A DNA stretch of 64,000 nt from Kitasatospora viridis (GCF_007829815.1 NZ_VIWT01000001.1:3805501-3869500); one strand, 5' to 3'. Counted from the stretch's first letter, positions 34,827 to 43,192 are shown. Program-made: numbers and translations. Notes: a model not told the origin generated them from the sequence alone.

Positions 34827-35162
34827 TCAGCTCGCCAGGGAGGCGATCTCCTTGCGGACGGCCTCGATCGCGAGGCTGCTGTCGCCGGTCTCCAGCGCCT
34901 TGAGGACAGCGCGTCGGACCTCCTCGCCGAAGTAGAACCGCGAGTCCCGGCCGAGCGCGATCTCGATCAGCACGGCGATGCGCTCGGCCTTGTCGAAGGC
35001 GAGGTAGTCGAGGTCGGGGCGCTTGGTGTCGCCCACCCACACGTCGCCGTTGGGGAACTCGGCGACGTCGACGCAGTTGGTGCTGTCCTGCGAAGCAAGC
35101 GGCTTGCCCCAGCCTTCGAGGCTCTCCGAGACGTCGTGGCTGTAGGGTTCATGCCGGTCCAT
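34827..35162 (-). CDS. DUF397-like protein
   Basis: The 111-residue protein contains NCVDVAEFPNGDVWVGDTKRPDLDYLAFDKAE. This resembles the NCVEVA...VAVRDSKDP...L.F pattern of DUF397, the small partner of XRE regulators in Streptomyces (WhiJ-type systems). It is longer than usual, with an extra C-terminal helical part. No XRE gene is adjacent; the nearest DNA-binding candidate is the HTH gene on the same strand. The family assignment is moderate. Confidence 0.6.
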   Translation of the reverse strand: MDRHEPYSHDVSESLEGWGKPLASQDSTNCVDVAEFPNGDVWVGDTKRPDLDYLAFDKAERIAVLIEIALGRDSRFYFGEEVRRAVLKALETGDSSLAIEAVRKEIASLAS

Positions 35163-35215
35163 CAGCTGATCTCTTTCAGTTGGGATTTGATCGCATCAGG
35201 CGAAGGCGTCGTCGT

Positions 35216-35239
35216 TCACGGTCACGGTCACGGTCACGG
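35216..35239 (+). repeat. (TCACGG)4 microsatellite
   Basis: Four perfect TCACGG units lie in the gap between the DUF397-like and AraC genes. The stretch does not belong to a gene that I can support. Confidence 0.85.
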
Positions 35240-35269
35240 TCTTCGCCCCGTGCCCTGACAAGGCGCGCC

Positions 35270-36217
35270 CTAACCGCCCACTCCCGCGACCACGTCGGTG
35301 GGTGCCGGTGTTCCCGCCGCGCGGTACCGTCCCGGGGACACGTCGTACTCCCGCTTGAAGGCTTTGGCGAAGGCGAACTCGCTGAGGTAGCCGGTGCGTT
35401 CGGCGACGGTGCGCAGGGGGGCGTCGGTGTCGCGGAGCAGGCGGCCGGCCAGGGTCATCCGCCACCAGGTGAGGTAGCCCAGCGGTGGGCGGCCGACCAG
35501 GGTGGTGAATCGGCGGGCGAAAGCGGCGCGGGACAGGCCGGCCAGGGTGCCGAGCTCCTCGACGGTCCACGGGTGGGCGGGATCTTCGTGGATGGCGCGC
35601 AGGGCGGTGCTGACGCCCGGGTCGCGCAGGGCGAGCGCCCAGCCGCCGCTGTCCTGTTGTTCGGCGTACCAGGCGCGCAGCACGTGCAACAGCAGTGCGT
35701 CCAGCAGGGCCGGACGCAGCGCGTCGGCGCCGGGGCGGTACTCGGTGAGCTCCTCGGCGAGCAGGTCGGTGACGGCGCGCAGCTGCGGGTGGCGGCCGTC
35801 CGCGAGGGAGAGCCGCAGGTGGTCGGGGAGTTCGTCGAGCACCGGGTGCGGCCGGGTGCGGTTGCGCAGGTAGGCGCCGCAGAGCGTGGTGCTGGCTGCC
35901 ACGTCCGGTGCGGCCTGCGGCGGTTGCGGGCGCAGCCGCCCGTCGGCGTTCAGTACAGCCGGGCGAAGCGGGGTGTCCGGGGCGTCGGAGAGCGCGTAGC
36001 TGTGGCCCTTGGTGACCAGCACCAGCTCGCCGGGCCCGAGCCGTTCGGGTGCGCGGCCGCCCGGCGGGTGCAGCCAGACCTCGCCGTCCAGCACCAGGTG
36101 GAACCCGATCCCGTCGCCGGCCGGGAACCGGATCCCCCAGGCGCCGGCCCGGCGGTGCCGGCTGGCGTGCGGCTGTCCGGTGCGCATGGCGGCGATCGCG
36201 TCGCTAAGCACGTCCAT
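35270..36217 (-). CDS. AraC-family regulator with N-terminal cupin
   Basis: The 315-residue protein has an N-terminal cupin-like domain (about 20-110: GIGFHLVLDGEVWLHPPGG and LGPGELVLVTKGHSYAL). A C-terminal AraC domain (about 215-305) has two helix-turn-helix motifs: WTVEELGTLAGLSRAAFARRFTTLVGRPPLGYLTWWRM and LRTVAERTGYLSEFAFAKAFKREYDVSPGRYR. The cupin form is common next to oxidoreductases it controls. It is divergent from the quinone-oxidoreductase-like gene (126-base gap), which is its likely target. Confidence 0.88.
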   Translation of the reverse strand: MDVLSDAIAAMRTGQPHASRHRRAGAWGIRFPAGDGIGFHLVLDGEVWLHPPGGRAPERLGPGELVLVTKGHSYALSDAPDTPLRPAVLNADGRLRPQPPQAAPDVAASTTLCGAYLRNRTRPHPVLDELPDHLRLSLADGRHPQLRAVTDLLAEELTEYRPGADALRPALLDALLLHVLRAWYAEQQDSGGWALALRDPGVSTALRAIHEDPAHPWTVEELGTLAGLSRAAFARRFTTLVGRPPLGYLTWWRMTLAGRLLRDTDAPLRTVAERTGYLSEFAFAKAFKREYDVSPGRYRAAGTPAPTDVVAGVGG

Positions 36218-36343
36218 GCCGGTGAGCGTAGCCGGAGACGATCGGACAGGGCACGCAGACGCTGTGGCATGGGCTGCGGACGGCGTGCTGCCTACCGTTG
36301 ATCACGTCAGCAAGGGACGGAAGCGGAACGGGAGTTGGCGGCA

Positions 36344-37330
36344 ATGGCCAAGGCAGTGGTGTTCGACGAGGTGGGCGGCCCCGAGGTGTTGCGGATCGTC
36401 GAGGTGGAGGTGGGCGAGCCCGGGCCCGGGGAGGTGCTGGTGCGGATCTCGGTGATCGGACTGAACCGGGCGGAGGCGCTGTTCCGGGCCGGTGACTACT
36501 ACTACCAGCCGCAGCTCCCGGCCTCCCGGCTCGGGTTCGAGGCGGCCGGCGAGGTCGTCGCGGTCGGCCCGGAGGTGACCGGGTTCGCCCCGGGCGACCG
36601 GGTGGTCAGCACGGTGAGCGGCCACATGAGCAGCACCGGCGTCTACGGTGACCTGGTGCTGATGCCCGCAACGGCGCTGGACGTGATCCCTGACGGGATG
36701 TCGGACGAGGCTGCGGCCGCCTCCTGGCTCTCCTACGGCACGGCCTACGGCGCCCTGGTGGAGCAGGGGCAGCTGCGGCCCGGCGACCACGTGGTGATCA
36801 CCGCGGCCTCGTCCAGCGTCGGCGTGGCCGCGATCCAGGTCGCCAACCACTTCGGTGCGGTGCCGATCGCGGTCACCCGGACCGCCGCCAAGCGGGACGA
36901 GCTGATCGAGCTCGGCGCGGCACACGTGATCGTCAGCGACGAGGAGCCGGTGGCGGAGCGGGTCCGCGAGCTGACCGGCGGGGCGGGCGCGGAGCTGGTC
37001 TTCGACGCGGTCGCCGGGGCGGGCCTGCCGGACCTGGCCACCGCGGCGGCCGCCGGCGGCCTACTGATCGTCTACGGCTGGCTGGACCGGCGGCCGGCCC
37101 TGCTGCCGCTGAACTGGCCGCTGCGGGTGCTGGGTTACGCCTACGGCACGCTGGCCCGGGACCCGGCCTTCCGCCGCCGGCAGCGGCACTTCCTGGCCGC
37201 CGGGATGCGGGCCGGCACGCTGGTCCCGGTGATCGACCGGACCTTCGAGCTGGCCGAGGTCGTGGACGCGCACCGGCACCTGGAGTCCAACGACCAGATC
37301 GGCAAGGTGCTGGTGCGGGTCGGCGGCTGA
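36344..37330 (+). CDS. Zinc-independent MDR/quinone oxidoreductase
   Basis: The 328-residue medium-chain dehydrogenase has VFDEVGGPEVLRIVEVEVGEPGPGEVLVRI at the N-terminus and the cofactor loop AASSSVGVAAIQVA, a variant of GxGxxG. It lacks the zinc-binding Cys cluster of alcohol dehydrogenases and so is of the quinone oxidoreductase/enoyl reductase type, probably NADPH-dependent. The start is ATG 36344 with GGGAG upstream; TTG 36335 is an alternative. Control by the divergent AraC protein is likely. Confidence 0.87.
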   Translation: MAKAVVFDEVGGPEVLRIVEVEVGEPGPGEVLVRISVIGLNRAEALFRAGDYYYQPQLPASRLGFEAAGEVVAVGPEVTGFAPGDRVVSTVSGHMSSTGVYGDLVLMPATALDVIPDGMSDEAAAASWLSYGTAYGALVEQGQLRPGDHVVITAASSSVGVAAIQVANHFGAVPIAVTRTAAKRDELIELGAAHVIVSDEEPVAERVRELTGGAGAELVFDAVAGAGLPDLATAAAAGGLLIVYGWLDRRPALLPLNWPLRVLGYAYGTLARDPAFRRRQRHFLAAGMRAGTLVPVIDRTFELAEVVDAHRHLESNDQIGKVLVRVGG

Positions 37331-37337
37331 CGGTGGG

Positions 37338-37970
37338 TCAGACGCCGGCGGCGACCGGCGCGGGCGCCTCGGCGACGGCCCGCACCCGCAGCAGCGCCTG
37401 CTGCCCGTCGCAGGCGCCCGAGCCCAGCGCGACCTGGCGGGCGACGATGTCGCGCTCCGCGCGCATCAGCCGCCAGCCCCGGCGCAGCAGGTAGCCGACC
37501 GACTTGCGGCCCTCCCGCAGGTCGCGGCGCAGCCGCCGCCAGGCGGTGGTCAGCGGGTGGTTGCGCAGGCAGAGCGCGTCGCCCAGCAGGTCCTCGGCCC
37601 GGCAGGCCTCGACCAGTTCGGCCGCGAAGATGCCCTCGGCGATGAACGCGGGGGCGCCGTCCAGGTCGAGGGTGCGGGAGCCGTCCCGGCCGTTCGCCGG
37701 GATCGAGTAGACCGGCACCTCGGCCCGTCCGGTCTCGACCAGCTGCCGGATCGCGGCCAGCGCCTGGGCGCCGTGCCAGGAGTCGGGCGAGTCCCAGTCG
37801 GTGCCGGAGCCGTCGGGCAGCGGCGGCAGGGTGGGGTCGTCGCCGTCCTTGTAGAAGTCGTCGAGCTGGAGCACCGGGAGCCCGGTGCGCGCGGCCAGTG
37901 AGGACTTGCCCGACCCCGAGGGCCCGGAGAGCAGCACCACGAGGGCGCGACGACTTGCGGCGGGGTTCAT
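37338..37970 (-). CDS. Uridine kinase-like P-loop protein
   Basis: The 210-residue protein begins with the P-loop LLSGPSGSGKSSLA, then LQLDDFYKDGDDPTLPPLPDGSGTDWDSPDSW, where Asp and Tyr match the uridine kinase substrate site. It carries AFIAEGIFAAELV and RRLRRDLREGRKS, a lid-like basic region. It is a nucleoside or related kinase of the uridine kinase superfamily; the actual substrate is not certain. The start is ATG 37970 or GTG 37985; neither has a strong ribosome site. It lies tail to tail with the oxidoreductase gene, 7 bases apart. Confidence 0.78.
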   Translation of the reverse strand: MNPAASRRALVVLLSGPSGSGKSSLAARTGLPVLQLDDFYKDGDDPTLPPLPDGSGTDWDSPDSWHGAQALAAIRQLVETGRAEVPVYSIPANGRDGSRTLDLDGAPAFIAEGIFAAELVEACRAEDLLGDALCLRNHPLTTAWRRLRRDLREGRKSVGYLLRRGWRLMRAERDIVARQVALGSGACDGQQALLRVRAVAEAPAPVAAGV

Positions 37971-38041
37971 GGCGGAGTCACTCACGGGACACCAGTCTGA
38001 CGCATCGGGCAGGCAACCGGTAACCCGGCTGCACGAAGAAG

Positions 38042-38079
38042 GACGGGCCCGCGCCAGGGGGGGTGGGCGCGGGCCCGTC
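38042..38079. terminator. Terminator of the deoC-ALDH operon
   Basis: A perfect 14-bp stem (38042-38055 with 38066-38079) is placed about 65 bases after the last ALDH stop on the minus strand. Neighbouring G-runs are also present. Confidence 0.8.
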
Positions 38080-38143
38080 GGGCGGTCCGTCCGGGCCCCG
38101 GGGGGGGTGGGGCTCGGGGGACGGACCGGCTCGGGGGAGGGAC

Positions 38144-39046
38144 TTACTGGCCCATCGGGTGCCAGACCGTCTTGGTCTCCAGGAACGAGAGTAGCCGCTC
38201 GGTGCCCGGGGCATTGGTCCAGTCCTGTGCGGCCGGGTCCAGGGCCGGGCGCAGCACCCGCTTCAGCGTGTCGGCGGCGGCCGCCTCCAACGAGGCCGCC
38301 GAGTCCGGGCCTTCGGCCGCGATCGCGCCGGTCAGGTCGAGCGCGTTGACGTCCTGGTGCGAGGCCAGGGTCGGCGCCAGGTCGGCGGTCCGGCCGGAGA
38401 GGATGTTCACCACGCCGCCGGGCACGTCCGAGGTGGCCAGCACCTCGCCCAGCGACAGGGCCGGCAGCGGCGCGCCGGCCGCGACGGCGACCACGGCGGT
38501 GTTGCCGGTGGCGATCACCGGGGCGAGCACCGAGACCAGGCCGAGCAGCGAGTGCCCGTAGCCGGTCTGCGGGGCCACGATGCCCACCACGCCGGTGGGT
38601 TCGGGCACCGACAGGTTGAAGAACGGCCCGGCGACCGGGTTCGCGGCACCGGCGATCTGGGCCACCTTGTCGGTCCAGCCCGCGTACCAGACCCAGCGGT
38701 CGATCGCCTGGTCCACCAGCGCGGCGGCCTTCTTGCCGCCCAGGCCCTCGGCGGCGGCCACCTCGGCGGCGAACTGCTCGCGCCGGCCCTGCAGCATCTC
38801 GGCCACCCGGTAGAGCACCTGGCCGCGGTTGTAGGCGGTGGTGCCGGACCAGCCCTTGACGGCCGCACGGGCGGCCAGCACGGCGTCCCGGGTGTCCTTG
38901 CGGGTCCCGAGCGGGGCGTTGGCCAGCCACTGGCCCTTAGCGTCGGTCACCTCGTACACCCGTCCGCTCTCGGAGCGCGGGAACTTCCCGCCGACGAACA
39001 GCTTGTAGGTCTTGAAGACGTCAAGTCGCGTGCTGAGCTCAGACAT
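38144..39046 (-). CDS. Short aldehyde dehydrogenase-like protein lacking the catalytic Cys (probable pseudoenzyme)
   Basis: The 300-residue protein aligns with the N-terminal two-thirds of ALDH: KLFVGGKFPRSESGR, AVLAARAAVKGWSGTTAYNRGQVLYRVAEML, VVGIVAPQTGYGHSLLGLVSVLAPVIATGNTAVV. The segments that normally carry the general base Glu (ELGGK) and nucleophile Cys (GQxC) are replaced or missing; after NALDLTG the protein diverges and ends. Its start overlaps the end of the full-length ALDH gene by 8 bases. It may be a partner or regulatory subunit of that enzyme. Confidence 0.8.
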   Translation of the reverse strand: MSELSTRLDVFKTYKLFVGGKFPRSESGRVYEVTDAKGQWLANAPLGTRKDTRDAVLAARAAVKGWSGTTAYNRGQVLYRVAEMLQGRREQFAAEVAAAEGLGGKKAAALVDQAIDRWVWYAGWTDKVAQIAGAANPVAGPFFNLSVPEPTGVVGIVAPQTGYGHSLLGLVSVLAPVIATGNTAVVAVAAGAPLPALSLGEVLATSDVPGGVVNILSGRTADLAPTLASHQDVNALDLTGAIAAEGPDSAASLEAAAADTLKRVLRPALDPAAQDWTNAPGTERLLSFLETKTVWHPMGQ

Positions 39047-40556
39047 CGAGGTAGGCCTCCAGACCGTGCCGGCCACCCTCGCGGCCGTAGCCCGACTCCT
39101 TGTAGCCGCCGAACGGCGAGGTCGGGTCGAACTTGTTGAAGGTGTTGGCCCAGACGACGCCGGCCTTGAGCCGGTCCGCCATCCAGAGGATCCGCGAGCC
39201 CTTCTCGGTCCAGACGCCGGCGGAGAGGCCGAACGGGGTGTTGTTGGCCTTCGCCACCGCCTCCTCCGGGGTGCGGAAGGTCAGCACCGACAGGACCGGG
39301 CCGAAGACTTCCTCCTGGGCGATCCGGTGCGCCTGGCTCACGCCGGTGAACAGCGTGGGCCGGAACCAGTAGCCGGCGGTGGGCAGTTCGCAGGCCGGGG
39401 CCCAGCGCTCGGCGCCCTCGGCCTCGCCGGCCGCGGCCAGCTCGGTGATCCGGGCCAGCTGGGCGGCCGAGTTGATCGCGCCGATGTCGGTGTTCTTGTC
39501 CAGCGGGTCGCCGATCCGCAGGGTGGCCATCCGGCGCTTCAGCGCGTCCAGCACCTCGTCCTGGACCGACTCCTGGACCAGCAGCCGGGAGCCCGCGCAG
39601 CAGACGTGGCCCTGGTTGAAGAAGATGCCGTTGACGATGCCCTCGACCGCCTGGTCGATCGGCGCGTCGTCGAAGACGATGTTGGCGGCCTTGCCGCCGA
39701 GCTCCAGCGAGACCTTCTTGCGGCTGCCGGCGACCTGCTTGGCGATCGCCCGGCCGACGGCGGTGGAGCCGGTGAAGGCCACCTTGTTGACGTCGGGGTG
39801 GGCGGTCAGCGCGGCGCCGGTGCGGCCGTCGCCGGTGACGATGTTGACCACGCCCTTGGGCAGGCCCGCCTGGCGGCAGATCTCGGCGAACCGCAGCGCG
39901 GTCAGCGGGGTGGTCTCGGCCGGCTTGAGGACGACCGTGTTGCCGGTGGCCAGCGCCGGGGCGATCTTCCAGGCCAGCATCATCAGCGGGAAGTTCCACG
40001 GGATGACCTGGGCCGCCACGCCCACCGGGCGCGGGTTCGGGCCGCTGTGTCCATCTGTCGTCCTCCGGCCGAACCCGGCGAACTCCAGCTTGTCCGCCCA
40101 GCCGGCGTAGTAGAAGAAGTGCGCGGCGACCATCGGCAGGTCGAAGTCGCGGGTCTCCTTGATCGGCTTGCCGTTGTCGATCGACTCCAGCACGGCCAGC
40201 TCGCGGGAGCGCTCCTGGATGATCCGGGCGATCCGGAACAGGTACTTGGCGCGCTCGCTGCCGGGCAGGGCGGACCAGTCGGCGAACGCCTTGCGGGCCG
40301 CGGCGACGGCGCGGTCCACGTCCTCCTCGGTGCCCTGGGCGAACTCGGCGAGCACCTGCTCGGTGGCCGGGTTGACCGTCTTCAGCGCCTCGCTGCCGCT
40401 GGAGTCGGCGAACTCGCCGTTGATGAAGTGGCCGTAGGAGGTGGCGATGTCGCCGGCCGCGGCGGGCGACTCCGGGGCCGGGGCGTACTCGAAGACCGGC
40501 CGCGCGGCGGCGGGTGCGTCCTGCTCGACGTCCTTGTCGACGTTCTTCTTGGCCAT
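39039..40556 (-). CDS. Aldehyde dehydrogenase
   Basis: The 505-residue NAD(P)-dependent aldehyde dehydrogenase is complete. Key features are IPWNFPLMMLAWKIAPALATGNTVVLKPAE, the Rossmann motif FTGSTAVGRAI, the base Glu in SLELGGKAANIVF, and the nucleophile in NQGHVCCAGSR. The first ~40 residues are an added Ala/Pro-rich tail. It is 5 bases after deoC. DeoC yields acetaldehyde and glyceraldehyde-3-phosphate, so this enzyme may oxidise acetaldehyde to acetate. That link is inference from context. Confidence 0.9.
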   Translation of the reverse strand: MAKKNVDKDVEQDAPAAARPVFEYAPAPESPAAAGDIATSYGHFINGEFADSSGSEALKTVNPATEQVLAEFAQGTEEDVDRAVAAARKAFADWSALPGSERAKYLFRIARIIQERSRELAVLESIDNGKPIKETRDFDLPMVAAHFFYYAGWADKLEFAGFGRRTTDGHSGPNPRPVGVAAQVIPWNFPLMMLAWKIAPALATGNTVVLKPAETTPLTALRFAEICRQAGLPKGVVNIVTGDGRTGAALTAHPDVNKVAFTGSTAVGRAIAKQVAGSRKKVSLELGGKAANIVFDDAPIDQAVEGIVNGIFFNQGHVCCAGSRLLVQESVQDEVLDALKRRMATLRIGDPLDKNTDIGAINSAAQLARITELAAAGEAEGAERWAPACELPTAGYWFRPTLFTGVSQAHRIAQEEVFGPVLSVLTFRTPEEAVAKANNTPFGLSAGVWTEKGSRILWMADRLKAGVVWANTFNKFDPTSPFGGYKESGYGREGGRHGLEAYLDV

Positions 40557-40561
40557 CGTGA

Positions 40562-41566
40562 TCAGTCCACCGTCACGTAGTCGGGACCGGAGTACCGGCC
40601 GGTGCTGAGCTTCTGACGCTGCATCAGCAGATCGTTGAGCAGGCTGGAGGCGCCGAAGCGGAACCAGTGCGGGGACAGCCAGTCGTCGCCGAGCGTCTCG
40701 TTGACCATCACCAGGTACTTCATCGCGTCCTTGGTGGTCTTGATGCCGCCGGCCGGCTTCACGCCGATCTGGGTGCCGGTGGCGGCCCGGAAGTCGCGCA
40801 CCGCCTCCAGCATCAGCAGGGTGACCGGGGGAGTGGCGTTGACCGAGACCTTGCCGGTGGAGGTCTTGATGAAGTCGGCGCCGGCCAGCATGGCCAGCCA
40901 GGAGGCCCGGCGGACGTTGTCGTAGGTCTGCAGCTCGCCGGTCTCGAAGATCACCTTGAGGTGGGCGGCCGTGCCTCCCCCAGACTCCGTCCGGGAGGTG
41001 CCCCCAGGGCGCTTGCAGGCCTCCTTGACGGCGGCGATCTCCTCGAAGACCTGCAGGTAGCGGCCGGAGAGGAAGGCGCCCCGGTCGATCACCATGTCGA
41101 TCTCGTCGGCGCCGGCCGCCACCGCGTCGGCGGTGTCGGCGAGCTTGACCGGCAGTGCGGCGCGGCCGGCCGGGAAGGCGGTGGCCACCGAGGCGACCTG
41201 GATGCCGGTGCCGGCCAGGGCGTCCTTGGCGGTGGCGACCATGTCCGGGTAGACGCAGATCGCGGCGACCCGGGGGGCGCTCGGATCGGTCGGGTCGGGG
41301 TGCTTGCCCTTGGCGCACAGGGCGCGCACCTTGCCGACCGTGTCCGCGCCTTCGAGCGTGGTCAGGTCGATCATCGAGATGGCCAGGTCGATGGCGAGGG
41401 CCTTGGCGGTCGTCTTGATCGACCGGGTCCCGAGCGAAGCGGCGCGGGCTTCCAGGCCGACGGCGTCGACCCCGGGCAGGCCGTGCAGGAACCGGCGGAG
41501 CGAGGCCTCGGAGGCGGCGACGTCGCTCAGACCGCCGCCCGCGGCACTGGGGGCTGTAGTGGACAT
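40562..41566 (-). CDS. deoC: Deoxyribose-phosphate aldolase
   Basis: The 334-residue TIM-barrel aldolase splits 2-deoxyribose-5-phosphate. The Schiff-base Lys is in ADFIKTSTGK, and the second Lys in GVKPAGGIKTTKDAM. VAAICVYPDMV and DEIDMVIDRGAFLSG are further signatures. An unusual insert (PGGTSRTESGGGTAA), encoded by a palindromic element, lies before LKVIFETGEL. No good ribosome site precedes ATG 41566; GTG 41572 would be leaderless, because a TATGCT -10 lies six bases before it. The first of three overlapping genes with ALDHs; it completes the deoxynucleoside pathway begun by deoA. Confidence 0.93.
   Translation of the reverse strand: MSTTAPSAAGGGLSDVAASEASLRRFLHGLPGVDAVGLEARAASLGTRSIKTTAKALAIDLAISMIDLTTLEGADTVGKVRALCAKGKHPDPTDPSAPRVAAICVYPDMVATAKDALAGTGIQVASVATAFPAGRAALPVKLADTADAVAAGADEIDMVIDRGAFLSGRYLQVFEEIAAVKEACKRPGGTSRTESGGGTAAHLKVIFETGELQTYDNVRRASWLAMLAGADFIKTSTGKVSVNATPPVTLLMLEAVRDFRAATGTQIGVKPAGGIKTTKDAMKYLVMVNETLGDDWLSPHWFRFGASSLLNDLLMQRQKLSTGRYSGPDYVTVD
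40971..41008 (-). repeat. 38-bp palindromic element inside deoC
   Basis: The element includes CTCCCGGACGGAGTC and GGGGGAG and can form a hairpin (CCCGGAC-GGA-GTCTGGG on the minus strand). It adds a GGTSRTESGGG-type insert in frame. A near-identical copy is inside the KASIII-like gene at 46091-46128. Confidence 0.75.
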
Positions 41567-41578
41567 AGTCACCAGATC

Positions 41579-41597
41579 AGCATATCTACGCGCGTAG
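41579..41597 (-). promoter_or_regulatory. deoC promoter with CTACGCGCGTAG operator
   Basis: The exact palindrome CTACGCGCGTAG is at 41586-41597. One base further, on the minus strand, is TATGCT (41579-41584), a good -10. The predicted start site is at about 41572, on a GTG in frame with deoC. I see no clear -35, and the operator would cover the spacer, as at add. Confidence 0.7.
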
Positions 41598-41676
41598 TCA
41601 GACGGTAGGCGGGGTCCGGCTTCGATGCCGGACCGAGACCTGGCGGTTCCGCTGATCCCTTGCCGGGTGGAGCAGG

Positions 41677-41701
41677 CCTCCCGGCCCCGGGCTCCGGGAG
41701 G
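41677..41701. terminator. Hairpin after the short SARP gene
   Basis: An 8-bp stem CCTCCCGG/CCGGGAGG (41677-41684 with 41694-41701) lies just beyond the SARP stop on the minus strand. Confidence 0.55.
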
Positions 41702-41712
41702 TGACGGGGGCC

Positions 41713-42669
41713 TCAGACCGCGATCGACGCGCCCGGGCGCAGCGGGGCGCCCGACCGGATCGGCGCGCCGGAGGCGAGCGGCGCCCCCGGGCCGAGCGGC
41801 GCGCCGGTGCCGATCGGCGTGCCCGCGCCGAGCGGTGTGCCGGAGCCGACCGCCTCCAGTGCCGCGACCGGCGAGTTGAAGCCGCGCCGCCCACGTCTCT
41901 CCAGCACCGGATCGGAGCGGAGCACCGCCCGTTGCAGCCGCCGCAGCCGGCTCGACGGCTCCAGGCCGAACTCCTCGACCAGTGCGGAGTGCAGGCGCTG
42001 GTAGACCTCCAGGGCCTGCCACTGCCGGCCCGAGCGGTACAGGGCGACCATGAACTGGCCGTGCAGGCACTCGTGCCAGGGGTACTCGGCGCACAGGCCG
42101 GCCAGTTCGCCCAGCAGCTCGTGGTGGCGCCCGAGGTGCAGGTCCGCCTCGATGTGCTCCTCGATCAGCCGGGTGCGCCGCTCCTCCAGCCGGGTCACCT
42201 CGATGCTCAGCCGGGCGCCGGCCTTGACGTCGGCCAGCACCGGGCCGGTCCAGTGGTCGAGCGCCGCGCGCAGCAGCTCGGCGGCGGCCCGGTCGTCCCC
42301 GGCGGCCAGCGCGCGCCGGCCCTCGGTGGCCAGCCGGTCCGACTCCTGGACGTCGCACAGCTGCGGCTCGGCGTTCAGCGCGTAGCCGTTCGGGCGGGTT
42401 TCGAGCAGGTCCTTCGCCGTGTCGCGGGAGTCCTCCGGGAGGGCCGCCTCCAGCAGGCGGCGGATCTGCAGGACGTAGGTCTGCAGGACCGAGGAGGCGC
42501 TGCGCGGCGGACGCGGCCCCCAGATCTCCTCCATCAGCGTGCCGACGGCGACCGTGCGACCCGCGTTCAGGGCCAGCAGGGCGAGTAGCTGCCGCGGCTT
42601 TCCGGCGGTGGGAACGACGGACATCCGGCCCACCTGAACCTCCAGTGGGCCCAGAACCTTGATCTCCAC
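41713..42669 (-). CDS. Short SARP/AfsR-type regulator with C-terminal hexapeptide repeats
   Basis: The 318-residue protein has a winged-helix DNA-binding domain (about 1-95: VEIKVLGPLEVQVG, GKPRQLLALLALNAG) and a bacterial transcriptional activation domain (about 100-255), as in SARP activators of antibiotic clusters. The last ~44 residues are seven hexapeptides of the form G-(A/T)-P-(L/I)-x-x, an unusual tail. The start is GTG 42669, with GGAGGAGGAG about 5 bases upstream; the open frame to 42918 lacks such a site. It is the first gene of the cluster on this side and probably activates it. Confidence 0.88.
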   Translation of the reverse strand: MEIKVLGPLEVQVGRMSVVPTAGKPRQLLALLALNAGRTVAVGTLMEEIWGPRPPRSASSVLQTYVLQIRRLLEAALPEDSRDTAKDLLETRPNGYALNAEPQLCDVQESDRLATEGRRALAAGDDRAAAELLRAALDHWTGPVLADVKAGARLSIEVTRLEERRTRLIEEHIEADLHLGRHHELLGELAGLCAEYPWHECLHGQFMVALYRSGRQWQALEVYQRLHSALVEEFGLEPSSRLRRLQRAVLRSDPVLERRGRRGFNSPVAALEAVGSGTPLGAGTPIGTGAPLGPGAPLASGAPIRSGAPLRPGASIAV

Positions 42670-42939
42670 AGGTGCTCCTCCTCCAGCATGTGGTTGCTCG
42701 ACCACACGACCGGCCCTGCGCCCGGCCGGGCGCGCGCAGGCGCGATCCGGCTCGTGCCGTCCTGGGGGAGGCGGTCCCCGGCGTCCCGCTGCCGTAGCGG
42801 TCCGGCGGCGCTCGCGCCCCAGGTGGCAACGGTCTGGCACAGAGTCAGCCGCTCGAACGGGTATCCCACCGGAAGCAGGTGGCGACTGTGCGGTGCCGGT
42901 CTGAACGGGGAGTGTCAACTGGCTCTGGTGTGCACGCCA

Positions 42940-42991
42940 ACCACGTGGTCGGCCAAAACCCGTACCGTCACTGGATTTTCATGGCCGACCA
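42940..42991. promoter_or_regulatory. Overlapping palindromes upstream of the SARP
   Basis: TGGTCGGCCA (42946) and TGGCCGACCA (42982) are perfect inverted copies; AAAACC and GGATTTT extend the match inwards. ACCACGTGGT overlaps the left arm. About 270 bases separate this from the SARP start, so binding by a TetR-type or other dimeric regulator is plausible but unproven. Confidence 0.45.
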
Positions 42992-43192
42992 TCTTGTTTC
43001 TCCATCAGTGGAGCGGGGTGGCGCGTCGGATGGGTGGGTCCGGTGATCGCTATGTGACGGATAGTCAGAAATGTCGAGTAGCACGAGACTGCCGGGTCCG
43101 CCCCGGCCGAGGGGCCGGCCGGTGAACAGCCGGTGAAGGTCGCTTCACCCCGCGCCCGGCGCCGGGGGCCGGCCGGGCGGCGCGGACGCGAA

